A stretch of DNA of 64,000 bases from Dysgonomonas sp. ZJ279 (GCF_011039205.1 NZ_JAAKEL010000009.1:48808-112807); one strand, 5' to 3'. Positions 18,633 to 32,086 are shown, counted from the first letter of the stretch. Notes: generated from the letters alone by a model not told the origin. Program-made: numbers and translations.

Positions 18633-18962
18633 TTATTTCTTCAAAAAGCAAGTTTTTAAAACAATGCTCGAGCCATCTATTTTACAATCTACTTCTGTTG
18701 GTTCTTCAGTCAATCGTATGCTTTTTACTTTTGTACCGCGTTTGATAACCATAGAAGATCCTTTTACTTTAAGATCTTTGATTACGGTAACTGCGTCACC
18801 ATCCGAAAGTTCTGCACCATTACTGTCTCGTGGAGTTGTGTCTTCTGCATCGGTATCCCCTTCTCCTGTCCATTCGTGAAAACAATCAGGGCAAACATAT
18901 GCTGTTCCGTCGAAATATGTGTTTTCCATGTTGCATTTTGGACATGCTGTAGCTTCTGCCAT
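18633..18962 (-). CDS. yjdM: Zinc-ribbon protein YjdM (PhnA-like)
   Basis: A 109-residue small protein. The N-terminal zinc ribbon has two CxxC pairs (ACPKC near residue 8 and VCPDC near 30). The C-terminal SH3-like half has the conserved DSNGAELSDGDAVTVIKDLKVKGSS and RGTKVKSIRL segments. Once thought to be phosphonoacetate hydrolase, these proteins have no settled function; they are stand-alone here and not in a phosphonate operon. It has its own strong terminator. Confidence 0.92.
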   Translation of the reverse strand: MAEATACPKCNMENTYFDGTAYVCPDCFHEWTGEGDTDAEDTTPRDSNGAELSDGDAVTVIKDLKVKGSSMVIKRGTKVKSIRLTEEPTEVDCKIDGSSIVLKTCFLKK

Positions 18963-19268
18963 TATTCTATTTTTTTGAGTTAATGCGACAAAGATAGGTC
19001 AATTAGCCCTAGGATGCAAATTGTTAAAATTTTCATTGATAATTTCTTATGAACTAACTGTTCCCTTTTTTTGCTATAAATTTTTATTTCTATAACTTGC
19101 CGTCCTATTTTCGGTTACGTTGGTGAAGCAATTATTTGTATTTATTTTGTTCGTAGTTTAATGAGGATTCTTGCCTGAGTTATATGGCTGGAATAGTATG
19201 TATTATTAAATAGAAATAGCTTGCTCAAATCTCAAACTCATGTTTCTTTGTTTAATACAATTTTAATT
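18963..19268. other. Intergenic region between yjdM-like and GH2 genes
   Basis: About 300 AT-rich bases with divergent genes on both sides. It must carry both promoters, but I find no exact TAnnTTTG box with a well-placed -33 element and no strong hairpin or repeat. Confidence 0.5.
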
Positions 19269-22148
19269 ATGAAAAAATACACTACCCTATTTTTACTTGC
19301 TTTCATTGCAATATTTTCCTCATGTAATGGGGCTAAAGGCGATTATCAACGTGGACGAATCGATTTGCAGGGCAAATGGCAATTCGAATTGGATTCTTTA
19401 AACGAGGGGATTGAAAAGAACTGGCAAACAAAAGCCTTTGCAGATTTAGTCGATTTGCCGGGAACCACAGATACGAACAAGAAAGGCATATTAAATACAA
19501 AAAATGACGAAACTACATTTCTTTCGCGAACATACTCCTATGTAGGAAAAGCCTGGTACAAAAAAGAGGTTGATATACCTGAAGACTGGAAAGGAAAAAA
19601 TGTCTCTCTCTTTCTTGAACGCACAAAGCCAACAAATATATGGGTTGACGGGAAAAAAGTTGGTTCAAACGATAATGTGTCCACACAACAAGTGTACGAT
19701 CTGACTCCTTTTCTTTCTCCCGGAAAGCACGACATTGTTATAATGGTGGATAACGGTCAGTCAGTACCACCTCAGTTATTATCTAACTCACACGCATATA
19801 CAGAATCGACTCAAACAAATTGGAATGGAATTATAGGTGAGATTTATCTTGAAGCAACTAATATATTGCACATTCAGGATGTTCAAATATATCCTGATGC
19901 AAAAGACAAATCAATTTTGGTGAAAATAAAACTCTCAAATTCAGAGAAAAAGACAAGTCCTGCTAAAATAGAATTACAAGCAGAAGCATGGAATACAGAC
20001 AAAAAACATAAAGTTAAAGCAATCAGTCAAGATTTAGATGCATCTAAAGATGAAATTGAAATAAAATATACATTGGGAGACGATGCTTTGCTGTGGAGCG
20101 AGTTTCATCCATCCCTCTATAAACTGAAAGTAACACTTGATGACGGCACAGGCCTCTGCGATTCGAAGACTATTAATTTCGGACTAAGAGACTTTAAAGC
20201 TAAAGGTTCCCAATTTACAATCAACGATAATCTAACATTTTTGCGGGGGAAACATGATGCATGTGTCTTTCCGCTGACGGCTCATGTCGCAATGGATTTA
20301 GAAACATGGAGAAAGTATTTTCAGATAGCCAAACAATATGGTATTAATCATTATCGCTTTCATTCGTGGTGTCCGCCTAAAGCTTGTTTCGATGCGGCCG
20401 ATATTGAAGGTATTTACCTACAACCAGAGTTGCCATTTTGGGGAACCCTCAAAAAAGAAGATGATCGATTAAATTCTTTCCTCACAAAAGAAGGTGTTAA
20501 TATTCAGAATGCGTATGGAAATCACGCATCTTTCGTAATGTTTGCTTTGGGGAATGAGCTTTTTGGCGATCAGGAAGTGATGGATAATTTTGTCAAAACG
20601 TTTAGGGATTTAGATATCAGGCATTTATATGCTTTCGGGGCAAACAACTTTTTGGGATTTAGAGGGCAGATACCAGGTGAAGATTTCTTGGTGACATGTC
20701 GTATAGGAGGGGAGGAGCAAAATTCGTTCAATACACATGTAAGAGGTTCGTTTTCTTTTGCCGATGCTTATAATGGAGGATATATCAATCATACTTATCC
20801 GAATTCTGTCATGAATTTTTCAAAAGCAATCGGTGCATCCACAGTTCCTGTTATAAGTCATGAGACGGGGCAGTTTCAGATATATCCGAATTATAATGAG
20901 ATTAAAAAATATACAGGTGTGCTTCAACCGAGAAATTTTGAAATATTCAAAAAAAGGCTTGAGGATGCAGGCATGCCCGATCAGGCAGATGATTTCTTTG
21001 AAGCATCCGGAAAGTGGTCGGCATTACTTTACAGGGCTGAAATTGAGATGGATTTAAGGACAGCCGGTTTTGGCGGATTCCAATTGTTAGACCTGCAGGA
21101 TTATCCGGGTCAGGGATCAGCATTTGTCGGAATTTTGGATGCTTTTATGGATAGCAAAGGGATAATTACTGCCGAAGAATGGAGAGAATTTTGTTCGCCT
21201 GTGGTGCCTTTATTTACAACAGAGAAATTCTGTTGGACCAATAATGAGTCTTTAGAGGGTAATGTGAAAATTGCGAACTATTCAGAAGCCTCATTGGATG
21301 GTAAGAGTTTGTATTGGGAACTAAAAAGCGATGATCAGCGAGTTGTAGATAAGGGTACGATTAATATTAAAGCTAAAGAAAACGGATTGATCGATTTAGG
21401 GGCGATAACGCCTAAGATAGTTTCTATTGCAAAAGCGGAGAAAGTTGTGCTGAAACTTAGCATATCAGATACTGATTATAAAAACTCATATCCTTTATGG
21501 ATATATCCAGAAAAAACATCAATCGAAAAACCTGCGATTATTACTATAGCAGATAGACTGGATAATGGTACGATTGAGCGATTGAAAAAAGGAGAAAGCG
21601 TATTGCTATTCCCCAATAGAAAACAATATGAACAATCAACCGTGGGGGGGCTGTTTCAAACCGATTATTGGAACTATCGTATGTTCAAAACTATCAGTGA
21701 GTCTATTAAAAGGCCTGTATCTCCCGGTACATTGGGCATTTTGACTAAGCCGGAACACCCCATTTTTGCCGATTTCCCAACAGATTTCCATACAAACTGG
21801 CAGTGGTTTCCGATTGTAAAGAATAGTTATCCTCTGATTATGGATAGAATGCCTGTGGGGTATAAGCCAATTGTACAGGTTATTGATAACGTGGAGCGAA
21901 ATCATAAATTGGGACTTATTTTTGAGTTTCAGGTTGAGAGTGGTAAATTGTTAGTTTGTATGTCCGATTTGAATGCAGCGATGGATAAACCTGAAACAAG
22001 ACAATTATACCATAGCATGCTAAATTATATGAATTCAGACAATTTTAAACCGACGACTAAAATCGGTTCGGGAGCTTTGACCGAGTTGTTTAGTCCGTTT
22101 GCCGGTACAAGTAAGATTGAGATTCTGGAGAATATTTCATATAAATAA
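19269..22148 (+). CDS. Glycoside hydrolase family 2 lipoprotein
   Basis: A 959-residue GH2 enzyme. The ATG at 19269 gives a lipoprotein signal (MKKYTTLFLLAFIAIFSSC, Cys at 19); the frame extends upstream to 19221 without a signal. Order: jelly-roll sugar-binding domain (FLERTKPTNIWVDGKKVG), Ig-like domain, TIM barrel, then C-terminal beta domains. The likely acid/base is Glu430 in FALGNE and the likely nucleophile Glu532 in VISHETGQF. Specificity may be beta-galactosidase or related and cannot be fixed by reading. It is not next to SusC/SusD genes, so it does not look like part of a standard polysaccharide locus. Confidence 0.88.
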   Translation: MKKYTTLFLLAFIAIFSSCNGAKGDYQRGRIDLQGKWQFELDSLNEGIEKNWQTKAFADLVDLPGTTDTNKKGILNTKNDETTFLSRTYSYVGKAWYKKEVDIPEDWKGKNVSLFLERTKPTNIWVDGKKVGSNDNVSTQQVYDLTPFLSPGKHDIVIMVDNGQSVPPQLLSNSHAYTESTQTNWNGIIGEIYLEATNILHIQDVQIYPDAKDKSILVKIKLSNSEKKTSPAKIELQAEAWNTDKKHKVKAISQDLDASKDEIEIKYTLGDDALLWSEFHPSLYKLKVTLDDGTGLCDSKTINFGLRDFKAKGSQFTINDNLTFLRGKHDACVFPLTAHVAMDLETWRKYFQIAKQYGINHYRFHSWCPPKACFDAADIEGIYLQPELPFWGTLKKEDDRLNSFLTKEGVNIQNAYGNHASFVMFALGNELFGDQEVMDNFVKTFRDLDIRHLYAFGANNFLGFRGQIPGEDFLVTCRIGGEEQNSFNTHVRGSFSFADAYNGGYINHTYPNSVMNFSKAIGASTVPVISHETGQFQIYPNYNEIKKYTGVLQPRNFEIFKKRLEDAGMPDQADDFFEASGKWSALLYRAEIEMDLRTAGFGGFQLLDLQDYPGQGSAFVGILDAFMDSKGIITAEEWREFCSPVVPLFTTEKFCWTNNESLEGNVKIANYSEASLDGKSLYWELKSDDQRVVDKGTINIKAKENGLIDLGAITPKIVSIAKAEKVVLKLSISDTDYKNSYPLWIYPEKTSIEKPAIITIADRLDNGTIERLKKGESVLLFPNRKQYEQSTVGGLFQTDYWNYRMFKTISESIKRPVSPGTLGILTKPEHPIFADFPTDFHTNWQWFPIVKNSYPLIMDRMPVGYKPIVQVIDNVERNHKLGLIFEFQVESGKLLVCMSDLNAAMDKPETRQLYHSMLNYMNSDNFKPTTKIGSGALTELFSPFAGTSKIEILENISYK

Positions 22149-22176
22149 GTATATGAAATACTTATAAAAATAATTG

Positions 22177-22247
22177 GAAACTTTTTGGTTTTTTTCAGTA
22201 AGTATTTGAAAGTGAAAAGAGCCCTATAAAAAAATCCAAAAAGTTTC
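22177..22247. repeat. Long inverted repeat between the GH2 gene and guaA
   Basis: Perfect 12-base arms (GAAACTTTTTGG at 22177-22188 and its complement at 22236-22247), extended inward by seven T-A pairs after a one-base bulge, enclosing about 32 bases. No T run follows on the plus strand, so it is a poor standard terminator. Confidence 0.6.
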
Positions 22248-22293
22248 TTAGTTAAATGTGAAAAACCGATAAACAACATATCAAAAAAAGATG

Positions 22294-22301
22294 TATCTTT
22301 G
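22294..22301 (+). promoter_or_regulatory. Candidate -7 box for the guaA operon
   Basis: TATCTTTG, an exact match to TAnnTTTG, 37 bases before the guaA ATG. No clear -33 TTTG. No purine-riboswitch-like structure is visible between here and the start. Confidence 0.55.
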
Positions 22302-22338
22302 TGCGCATTAAAATAATAACCCTCTTTTTATTATTAGT

Positions 22339-23859
22339 ATGCACGAGAAAATCATTATTCTTGATTTCGGTTCACAAACCACACAGCTTATTGGTCGCAG
22401 GGTCAGAGAGTTAAACACTTACTGCGAAATAGTCCCGTATAACAAATTTCCTTTCGAAGAAGAAAATGTCAAAGGAGTAATCCTTTCGGGTAGTCCCTTC
22501 TCTGTAAATGATGATAGTGCTTTTAAACCTGATCTCAGTCAGATTAGAGGTAAGTATCCTATTTTGGGTATTTGCTATGGTGCACAATATCTTGCATATT
22601 CTTCGGGTGGCAAGATTGAAAAAGGTGATTCACGCGAATACGGTCGTGCTCATTTGACAAAAATAGAATCAGGACAGTTGCTATTTGATGGTATATCGCA
22701 AGGTACACAGGTGTGGATGTCGCATGGTGATACAATCACTGCTTTACCTGCCGATTTTGATATTATTGCCAGCACAAGCGATGTGGATGCTGCTGCTTAT
22801 AAAATAAACGGAGAATCTACATGGGCGGTACAATTTCATCCTGAAGTTTATCATACTACCGATGGTACACGTTTACTAAGTAATTTCCTTAACATCTGCG
22901 GATGCCAAAGAGATTGGAGCCCTGCATCGTTTATCGATTCTACGGTTGCTGAATTGAAGCAACAAATAGGTGATGATAAAGTGATTCTTGCTTTGTCGGG
23001 AGGCGTTGACTCGTCTGTTACAGCAGTATTGTTGAATAGAGCAATAGGTAAGAATCTTACTTGCGTATTTGTAGATCATGGTCTTCTTCGTAAAAACGAA
23101 TTTGAAAATGTTCAAAGAGATTACGAACATTTGGGGCTTAATGTAATCGGAGTAAATGCAAAGGCTCGTTTCTATAAAGAATTAGCAGGAGTAACCGATC
23201 CCGAAACAAAACGTAAAATAATAGGAAAAGGCTTTATCGATGTATTCGATGAAGAAGCTCATAAACTGAAAGATATAAAATGGCTCGGACAGGGAACTAT
23301 CTACCCTGACATTATCGAGTCGTTATCTATTACCGGAACGGTAATTAAATCTCATCACAATGTTGGTGGTCTTCCCGAAAAAATGAACCTTAAACTGGTT
23401 GAACCTCTTCGTCTGTTATTTAAAGATGAAGTTCGCCGTGTAGGTTTAGAATTAGGAATGAAGGATCATCTTATCAAACGTCATCCATTTCCGGGACCTG
23501 GTTTGGGAATACGTATTCTTGGAGACATTACCCCTGAGAAAGTGGAAATTATTCAGAATGCGGACGATATTTATATTAGCATGCTTCGCGAATATGGTCT
23601 TTATGATCAAGTATGGCAAGCCGGAGCTATATTATTACCTGTACGCTCTGTTGGTGTAATGGGAGACGAACGAACTTACGAAAATACAGTTGCTTTACGT
23701 GCCGTAACATCTACGGATGCTATGACTGCCGATTGGGCTCATTTACCGTACGAATTTTTAGCAAAAGTATCTAATGAAATTATAAATAAAGTGAGAGGTG
23801 TAAACCGTGTTGTTTACGATATCTCGTCTAAACCGCCTGCTACTATCGAGTGGGAGTAA
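22339..23859 (+). CDS. guaA: GMP synthase (glutamine-hydrolysing)
   Basis: A 506-residue enzyme converting XMP to GMP. The N-terminal class I glutaminase has the nucleophile Cys in GICYGAQ and the His-Glu of VQFHPEVY. The ATP pyrophosphatase motif is [13 protein letters not shown] (about residues 216-228). The C-terminal dimerisation part has [12 protein letters not shown] and ends in the canonical [10 protein letters not shown]. It leads a cluster with DUF2625, an NCS2 permease and xpt, all on the same strand with small gaps, which fits purine salvage. Confidence 0.98.
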   Translation: MHEKIIILDFGSQTTQLIGRRVRELNTYCEIVPYNKFPFEEENVKGVILSGSPFSVNDDSAFKPDLSQIRGKYPILGICYGAQYLAYSSGGKIEKGDSREYGRAHLTKIESGQLLFDGISQGTQVWMSHGDTITALPADFDIIASTSDVDAAAYKINGESTWAVQFHPEVYHTTDGTRLLSNFLNICGCQRDWSPASFIDSTVAELKQQIGDDKVILALSGGVDSSVTAVLLNRAIGKNLTCVFVDHGLLRKNEFENVQRDYEHLGLNVIGVNAKARFYKELAGVTDPETKRKIIGKGFIDVFDEEAHKLKDIKWLGQGTIYPDIIESLSITGTVIKSHHNVGGLPEKMNLKLVEPLRLLFKDEVRRVGLELGMKDHLIKRHPFPGPGLGIRILGDITPEKVEIIQNADDIYISMLREYGLYDQVWQAGAILLPVRSVGVMGDERTYENTVALRAVTSTDAMTADWAHLPYEFLAKVSNEIINKVRGVNRVVYDISSKPPATIEWE

Positions 23860-23869
23860 TTTAAATTAA

Positions 23870-24538
23870 ATGCGTACACTACAAGAGCTTGTTAACACAG
23901 AAGATTCGGGTTGGACATACATCAAACAGTGGATAGATGTATCTAAAAATAAAGTTGAAATTTTGCCATGTGATCTTCCAAATGCGAAAGATGCTTTATA
24001 CAAAACTCAGGTTTCAACTAAATCATTGATGGGTGCTGTTATCTATCATACAGGAGGTTTGTTGATCGATCATGGATGGATTCGTATTTTAGGATCCGGT
24101 TGCAAGTTGTTGAAGCGTTCATTGCCTGATTGGAACAAGGGTAAAACCTTTTCGGAATTTGGCGAAATTGCCGGTTATCTCCTGATTGCTGACGATGCTA
24201 TCGGTGGATTCTATGCAGTAAATGGAGGCTATTTGGGTAACGACGCAGGAAATATATATTATTATTCTCCCGATTCGCTAGAGTGGGAAGCGATGGAGAT
24301 CGATTATAGTCAGTTCTTATTATTCTGTTTCGAAACAGATATGAACGAATTCTATGGGAATCTTCGTTGGAAAGGCTGGAAAGATGATGTGAAGGAATTG
24401 AAGCCCGACTATTCATACAGCTTTTATCCATTCTTGTGGACTAAAGAAGGCAGAGACATTAACAAAGTATCACGTAAAGTACTTCCTGTAGAAGAAGTGT
24501 ATAACTTCAATATGGAAACAGGATCAACATTAAAATAA
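23870..24538 (+). CDS. DUF2625 family protein
   Basis: A 222-residue soluble protein recognised as DUF2625 by its N-terminal RTLQELVNTEDSGWTYIKQW, ALYKTQVSTKSLMGAVIYHTGG, the RILGSG motif, and GGFYAVNGGYLGNDAGNIYYYSPDSLEWE. No signal peptide or membrane segment. The family has no established function. It sits 10 bases after guaA and 18 bases before a purine permease, so a role connected to purine metabolism is possible but only by context. Confidence 0.85.
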   Translation: MRTLQELVNTEDSGWTYIKQWIDVSKNKVEILPCDLPNAKDALYKTQVSTKSLMGAVIYHTGGLLIDHGWIRILGSGCKLLKRSLPDWNKGKTFSEFGEIAGYLLIADDAIGGFYAVNGGYLGNDAGNIYYYSPDSLEWEAMEIDYSQFLLFCFETDMNEFYGNLRWKGWKDDVKELKPDYSYSFYPFLWTKEGRDINKVSRKVLPVEEVYNFNMETGSTLK

Positions 24539-24556
24539 AAACACCCGACAATTTAT

Positions 24557-25918
24557 ATGGAAGCTAGCAAAGGCGCAGTAGATGAAATTATTCAACCGAT
24601 AATGAAAACCGATCTTATCTATCAGATAGAAGATAGACCACCTTTCAAAGAATCCATATTTGTCGCCCTGCAACATCTATTGGCCATTTTTGTGGCTATT
24701 ATCACTCCTCCGCTCATTATAGCAGGAGCTTTAGGATTGGATACTGCCACTACGGGCTTTCTTGTGTCGATGGCATTATTAGCATCGGGTATTTCTACGT
24801 TTATTCAGTGCAGACGTTTCGGGCCTGTTGGCTGTGGTTTGCTTTGTGTGCAAGGAACAAGTTTTTCGTTTATTGGAGCATTAACTTCTAGTTTCGGTGG
24901 AATGGGTGTTGCTGCATTGCCTCTTATTTTCGGGGTATGTATTGCCGGAGCCCCTGTTGAAATTGTAGTTAGCCGCTTGTTGAAATATACTAAAAAAATA
25001 ATCACACCTTTAGTGTCTGGAATTGTGGTAACCATGATCGGCCTCTGTCTGATTAAAGTGGCTATCATATCTTGTGGTGGTGGTGATTATGCAATGAAGA
25101 CAGGTACGTTTGGTAGCATGCAGAATCTGGGATTGGCAGGATTAGTACTAATCTCGATTATCATATTAAATAGCATTAGGAATAAATATATCCGAATGAG
25201 TTCTATTATTATAGGACTTCTGATCGGTTATGTTGTAGCCTATTTCATGGGTCGCATAGACTTTTCAGAATTAGGCGGATTGGGTATGATAAATATACCA
25301 ACACCATTCAAATATGGATTGGGTTTTGATATATCCGCATTTATAGCTGTTGCTTTGATTTACTTCATTACCTCTATCGAGGCGTATGGTGACATCACAG
25401 CCAACTCTATGATTGGTGGAGAACCGATTGAAGGACCAAAATTTCTAAAACGTGCGCAAGGTGGTGTTTTGGCTGATGGAGTAAACTCAATGATTGCCGG
25501 TGTATTCAATTCTTTTCCGAACTCTATTTTTGCGCAGAATAATGGTTTGATTCAGTTGACCGGTGTAGCCAGTCGTTACATTGGTTACTATATAGCCGGA
25601 TTCTTAGTTATACTAAGTGCTTTCCCTTTTGTAGGTGGGGTGTTTTCTCTTATGCCCGAACCCGTGTTAGGCGGTGCTACTCTATTGATGTTTGGTACGG
25701 TTGCCGCATCGGGAGTACGAATTATTGCCTCGCAGGATATTAATAGAAAGGCTATTCTTGTTTTAGCTGTGAGCTTTGCTTGTGGATTAGGTGTAGAACT
25801 AGTACCGGGTATCTTAGATCAGATGCCATCATGGATTAAAGGAACTTTTTCTTCGGGAATAACAACAGGTGGTCTTGTTGCCATCATTGCAAATGTTGTT
25901 ATCCGTATTAAAGAATAA
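24557..25918 (+). CDS. NCS2-family nucleobase permease (xanthine/uracil type)
   Basis: A 453-residue inner-membrane transporter with about 12-14 hydrophobic segments. NCS2 features are the QHLLAIF motif near the N-terminus, [15 protein letters not shown], the VQGTSFSF region, the substrate-site segment [12 protein letters not shown] (Glu in TSIEAYGD), and the loop [32 protein letters not shown]. The neighbouring xanthine phosphoribosyltransferase suggests xanthine or guanine uptake driven by protons or Na+. Exact base is inferred from context. Confidence 0.93.
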   Translation: MEASKGAVDEIIQPIMKTDLIYQIEDRPPFKESIFVALQHLLAIFVAIITPPLIIAGALGLDTATTGFLVSMALLASGISTFIQCRRFGPVGCGLLCVQGTSFSFIGALTSSFGGMGVAALPLIFGVCIAGAPVEIVVSRLLKYTKKIITPLVSGIVVTMIGLCLIKVAIISCGGGDYAMKTGTFGSMQNLGLAGLVLISIIILNSIRNKYIRMSSIIIGLLIGYVVAYFMGRIDFSELGGLGMINIPTPFKYGLGFDISAFIAVALIYFITSIEAYGDITANSMIGGEPIEGPKFLKRAQGGVLADGVNSMIAGVFNSFPNSIFAQNNGLIQLTGVASRYIGYYIAGFLVILSAFPFVGGVFSLMPEPVLGGATLLMFGTVAASGVRIIASQDINRKAILVLAVSFACGLGVELVPGILDQMPSWIKGTFSSGITTGGLVAIIANVVIRIKE

Positions 25919-25931
25919 AAAATATATTGTT

Positions 25932-26501
25932 ATGAAATTATTAAAAGATCGTATTCTAAAAGACGGAAAAAGTTTTGATGGAGGTATTCTCAAAGTAGAT
26001 AGCTTCATCAATCATCAGATGGATCCCATTCTGATGAAATCAATAGGAGTAGAATTTGTGCGTAGATTTGGAAATCTACCGATAAATAAAATAGTGACGA
26101 TAGAAGCCAGCGGTATAGCTCCTGCTATTATGCTTGGCTATTTGCTAGAGTTGCCTGTAGTCTTTGTGAAAAAGGCGATACCTAAAACAATGGAAAATAT
26201 GGTAACCACGGTTGTTCATTCTTTTACTAAAGGGACTGACTACAATGTATGTGTTAGCCGTGACTTCCTTAATTCGAATGATAAAGTAGTTTTCATCGAC
26301 GATTTCCTTGCAAATGGAAATGCTGCCGTAGGCATCAATAATCTGGTGAAAGAAGCCGGAGCTGAGCTATTTGGAATGGGTTTTATCATAGAAAAAAGCT
26401 TCCAAGATGGAGGTAAAAGATTACGAGAACTGGGTATCCGTGTCGAATCTTTGGCCAAAGTGAAAGAACTTGGTGATAATAGAATCATTTTTGAAGATTA
26501 A
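25932..26501 (+). CDS. xpt: Xanthine phosphoribosyltransferase
   Basis: A 189-residue PRTase that converts xanthine and PRPP to XMP, which guaA then aminates. The start is ATG 25932 ([15 protein letters not shown]); the frame extends further upstream only by overlapping the permease gene. Features: N-terminal [13 protein letters not shown], the flexible-loop region [10 protein letters not shown], and the PRPP-binding motif [16 protein letters not shown] (about 120-135). It lies 13 bases after the permease and 3 bases before rsmE. Confidence 0.95.
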   Translation: MKLLKDRILKDGKSFDGGILKVDSFINHQMDPILMKSIGVEFVRRFGNLPINKIVTIEASGIAPAIMLGYLLELPVVFVKKAIPKTMENMVTTVVHSFTKGTDYNVCVSRDFLNSNDKVVFIDDFLANGNAAVGINNLVKEAGAELFGMGFIIEKSFQDGGKRLRELGIRVESLAKVKELGDNRIIFED

Positions 26502-26504
26502 ATA

Positions 26505-27209
26505 ATGGATAAGACCATCTTCTTTGCACCGGATATACTTACCAATCCCGAACTTCCTGCTGAGGAGGCTTTGCATTGTGTAAAAGTGTTGCGGATGAAA
26601 GAAGGGGATGCTATTCTTGTTACTGATGGGGGAGGACATTTTTTTGATGCTTCTATTATTCAGGCACACCCTAAGCATTGTATCGTAAATATTGAGAAGA
26701 CAATAGATCAGCCTAAATCGTGGGGTTTCGATCTGCAAATTGCTTTCGCTCCAACCAAAAATATAGATCGCGTAGAATGGTTTGCCGAAAAGGCGACCGA
26801 GATAGGCATTGATCGCTTTTCTCCATTGCTTTGTCAGCATTCTGAACGTAAGGAAATTAAATTGCCTCGTATCGAAAAGATACTTGTTTCAGCTATGAAG
26901 CAATCGCAGAAAGCAATTTTACCTCAATTGGATGAAATGACTCCTTTCTCTAAGTTTATTAAACAAGATTTCACAGGGCACAAATTTATTGCGCATTGCT
27001 ACCCACAAGATAAAAAGCTGCTGAAAGATGCCTATAAAAAGGGTGAAGCTGCTCTTATTCTTATCGGCCCCGAAGGTGATTTCAGCGAAAAAGAAGTAGC
27101 AGAAGCACTTCAAAATGGGTTCGAGCCTATCTCTCTAGGCGAAAGTCGCTTACGGACAGAGACGGCTGCCCTAGTGGCTTGTCACACACTGCATGTGTTA
27201 AACTCCTGA
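26505..27209 (+). CDS. rsmE: 16S rRNA m3U1498 methyltransferase RsmE
   Basis: A 234-residue SPOUT methyltransferase that methylates U1498 in the 30S decoding site. Visible: an N-terminal PUA-like part with HCVKVLRMKEGDAI, the TEIGIDRFSPLLCQHSER segment, and the knot motifs LILIGPEGDFSEKEV and ISLGESRLRTETAAL. Length is normal. It is the last gene of the purine run and ends shortly before a hairpin at 27228-27251. Confidence 0.97.
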   Translation: MDKTIFFAPDILTNPELPAEEALHCVKVLRMKEGDAILVTDGGGHFFDASIIQAHPKHCIVNIEKTIDQPKSWGFDLQIAFAPTKNIDRVEWFAEKATEIGIDRFSPLLCQHSERKEIKLPRIEKILVSAMKQSQKAILPQLDEMTPFSKFIKQDFTGHKFIAHCYPQDKKLLKDAYKKGEAALILIGPEGDFSEKEVAEALQNGFEPISLGESRLRTETAALVACHTLHVLNS

Positions 27210-27222
27210 TTATTTCTTAATG

Positions 27223-27251
27223 AAAAAGCCGATACAATGTTTTGTATCGGC
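27223..27251 (-). terminator. Terminator between rsmE and the winged-helix gene
   Basis: Ten-base-pair perfect stem (GCCGATACAA at 27228-27237 with its complement at 27242-27251) and a 4-base loop. A T run follows on the minus strand only, so it best serves the minus-strand operon, but the stem may also stop rsmE transcripts. Confidence 0.85.
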
Positions 27252-27274
27252 TGATCTAATATATTACGGGGTGA

Positions 27275-27559
27275 TTATTTCTGTATATAACTTTGTAATG
27301 CTTTTACGTATTTATCGAAGGCATCAACCCCATGAGGTGTTATTTTACAGACAGTGCGTGGTTTTTTACCATCTATAAATTTTCTTACATCAATATATCC
27401 GGCTTCATTTAGCTTATCTATCTGTACGCTCAGATTTCCTGCCGTAGCTCCCGTTTTTTCTCGAATGAATACAAAGTCGGCTTCATCGATTGCCAGCAGC
27501 AACGACATGATTGCCAACCGAAGTTGGGAGTGCAATAAAGGATCTAGGTCTTTAAACAT
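27275..27559 (-). CDS. Small winged-helix transcriptional regulator
   Basis: A 94-residue one-domain DNA-binding protein of the winged-helix type that lacks an effector domain (HTH_34-like). The recognition helix region is REKTGATAGNLSVQIDKLNEAGYIDVRKFIDGKKPRT, followed by a wing and a final helix. It lies one base after the stop of the upstream membrane-protein gene, so both are one transcript. A perfect palindrome in the promoter of that transcript is a good candidate binding site, which would give autoregulation. Confidence 0.88.
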   Translation of the reverse strand: MFKDLDPLLHSQLRLAIMSLLLAIDEADFVFIREKTGATAGNLSVQIDKLNEAGYIDVRKFIDGKKPRTVCKITPHGVDAFDKYVKALQSYIQK

Positions 27560-27560
27560 T

Positions 27561-28172
27561 TTATTCGGCTTTACGGTTTAAGAGTTGCCCCGGTATGGCA
27601 AACCCTGCTATGAACGCTGCTGCTAAGATAATGAATTGAATACTTCCGTTGCCGGTGCAATAGCTGCCAATACAGAGAAGTACTCCAATCCAGAATATAG
27701 CTGCCCCATAAAAATATGGTTTGAATCGGCAGGCGGTTGCAGTTGCATATTGTGCCAATCCAGTCAAAGTGAGTATAATCGGAGTAATAAGCAGAGGGAG
27801 ATATGCTGCATTTATAATGGCAGTTGTTCCGAATATGACTAATAGCAGTACTATTATAGAATATCCGTATGCTCTCCATATTGCACCGATAATTTTGTCA
27901 ATATGGGTTTTAACCAAAGCTTGTTTGTCTTGTTTCTTTGCAATACATACATTGATAATAGACATTGGGATCATAAGTAACCATATCCAGTACGATTGAT
28001 TTGGATTTGGGAGAGTGTGAACTAATATTAAGTTCATAATGGCTACAACAGCAACTGAGTATCCTACAAATATGACTCTGTTTGCTGTCTCTTTTCTAAA
28101 GTTGTTTCTTGCCTGCGAAATCATTTCGTTGATCAATGTCAAGCTTTCTTGTCCGTTAAATTCTTTTTCCAT
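27561..28172 (-). CDS. Membrane protein paired with a winged-helix regulator
   Basis: A 203-residue protein. The N-terminal ~35 residues are polar and helical (NEMISQARNNFRKETANR), followed by six hydrophobic segments arranged as three pairs, with short basic loops between. No catalytic motif is visible. It is the first gene of a two-gene unit with the small regulator. Membrane proteins of this layout beside small winged-helix proteins recur in Bacteroidales. I cannot assign a function; a stress-responsive membrane component is a guess. Confidence 0.75.
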   Translation of the reverse strand: MEKEFNGQESLTLINEMISQARNNFRKETANRVIFVGYSVAVVAIMNLILVHTLPNPNQSYWIWLLMIPMSIINVCIAKKQDKQALVKTHIDKIIGAIWRAYGYSIIVLLLVIFGTTAIINAAYLPLLITPIILTLTGLAQYATATACRFKPYFYGAAIFWIGVLLCIGSYCTGNGSIQFIILAAAFIAGFAIPGQLLNRKAE

Positions 28173-28209
28173 AACGATATTTATTTAATTGTATAACAAT
28201 ATTATATTG

Positions 28210-28241
28210 CAAATATAAACTAGTTTATAATATAAACCAAA
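28210..28241 (-). promoter_or_regulatory. Promoter with an embedded operator palindrome
   Basis: On the minus strand TTTG (plus 28238-28241), a 20-base spacer and TATATTTG (plus 28210-28217) match both boxes of the Bacteroidota promoter. A perfect 16-base palindrome, TATAAACTAGTTTATA (28214-28229), fills the spacer and touches the -7 box, and a further half-site TATAAAC follows at 28231-28237. This is the layout of a repressor site. Confidence 0.75.
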
Positions 28242-28359
28242 TTATACTGTAAATTGTTTTGATATAGAGCAAAAAAATAAAAATAGGTAATAGTACATTT
28301 TAGAAAATATGCCTATATTTATGATCGAGTTTGAGAAAATCTAATTTTTGTAACCTTAA

Positions 28360-31962
<3,603 letters not shown>

Positions 31963-31982
31963 ACCTATTATAACTAAATACT

Positions 31983-32023
31983 AAAGAGGGTGATGTTCAA
32001 TTTTGTTTGAATATCACCCTTTT
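31983..32023 (+). terminator. Terminator after the ricin-GH2 gene
   Basis: Thirteen-base-pair stem (31988-32000 with 32007-32019; one G-T wobble), 6-base loop, then TTTT. It starts about 20 bases after the stop. Confidence 0.85.
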
Positions 32024-32078
32024 AATTAGATGGGGGAAGATAGTCTTTTTGCTATTTCGGAATAAAACAAAAAAGCTA

Positions 32079-32086
32079 TATCTTTG
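32079..32086 (+). promoter_or_regulatory. Candidate -7 box for ispG
   Basis: TATCTTTG matches TAnnTTTG and lies 125 bases before the ispG ATG, implying a leader of about 115 bases. No well-spaced -33 element. Confidence 0.45.

Noticed and set aside
22149..22338. Purine riboswitch upstream of guaA
   Set aside because: No three-way junction or conserved aptamer bases are visible; only an inverted repeat and a promoter box.
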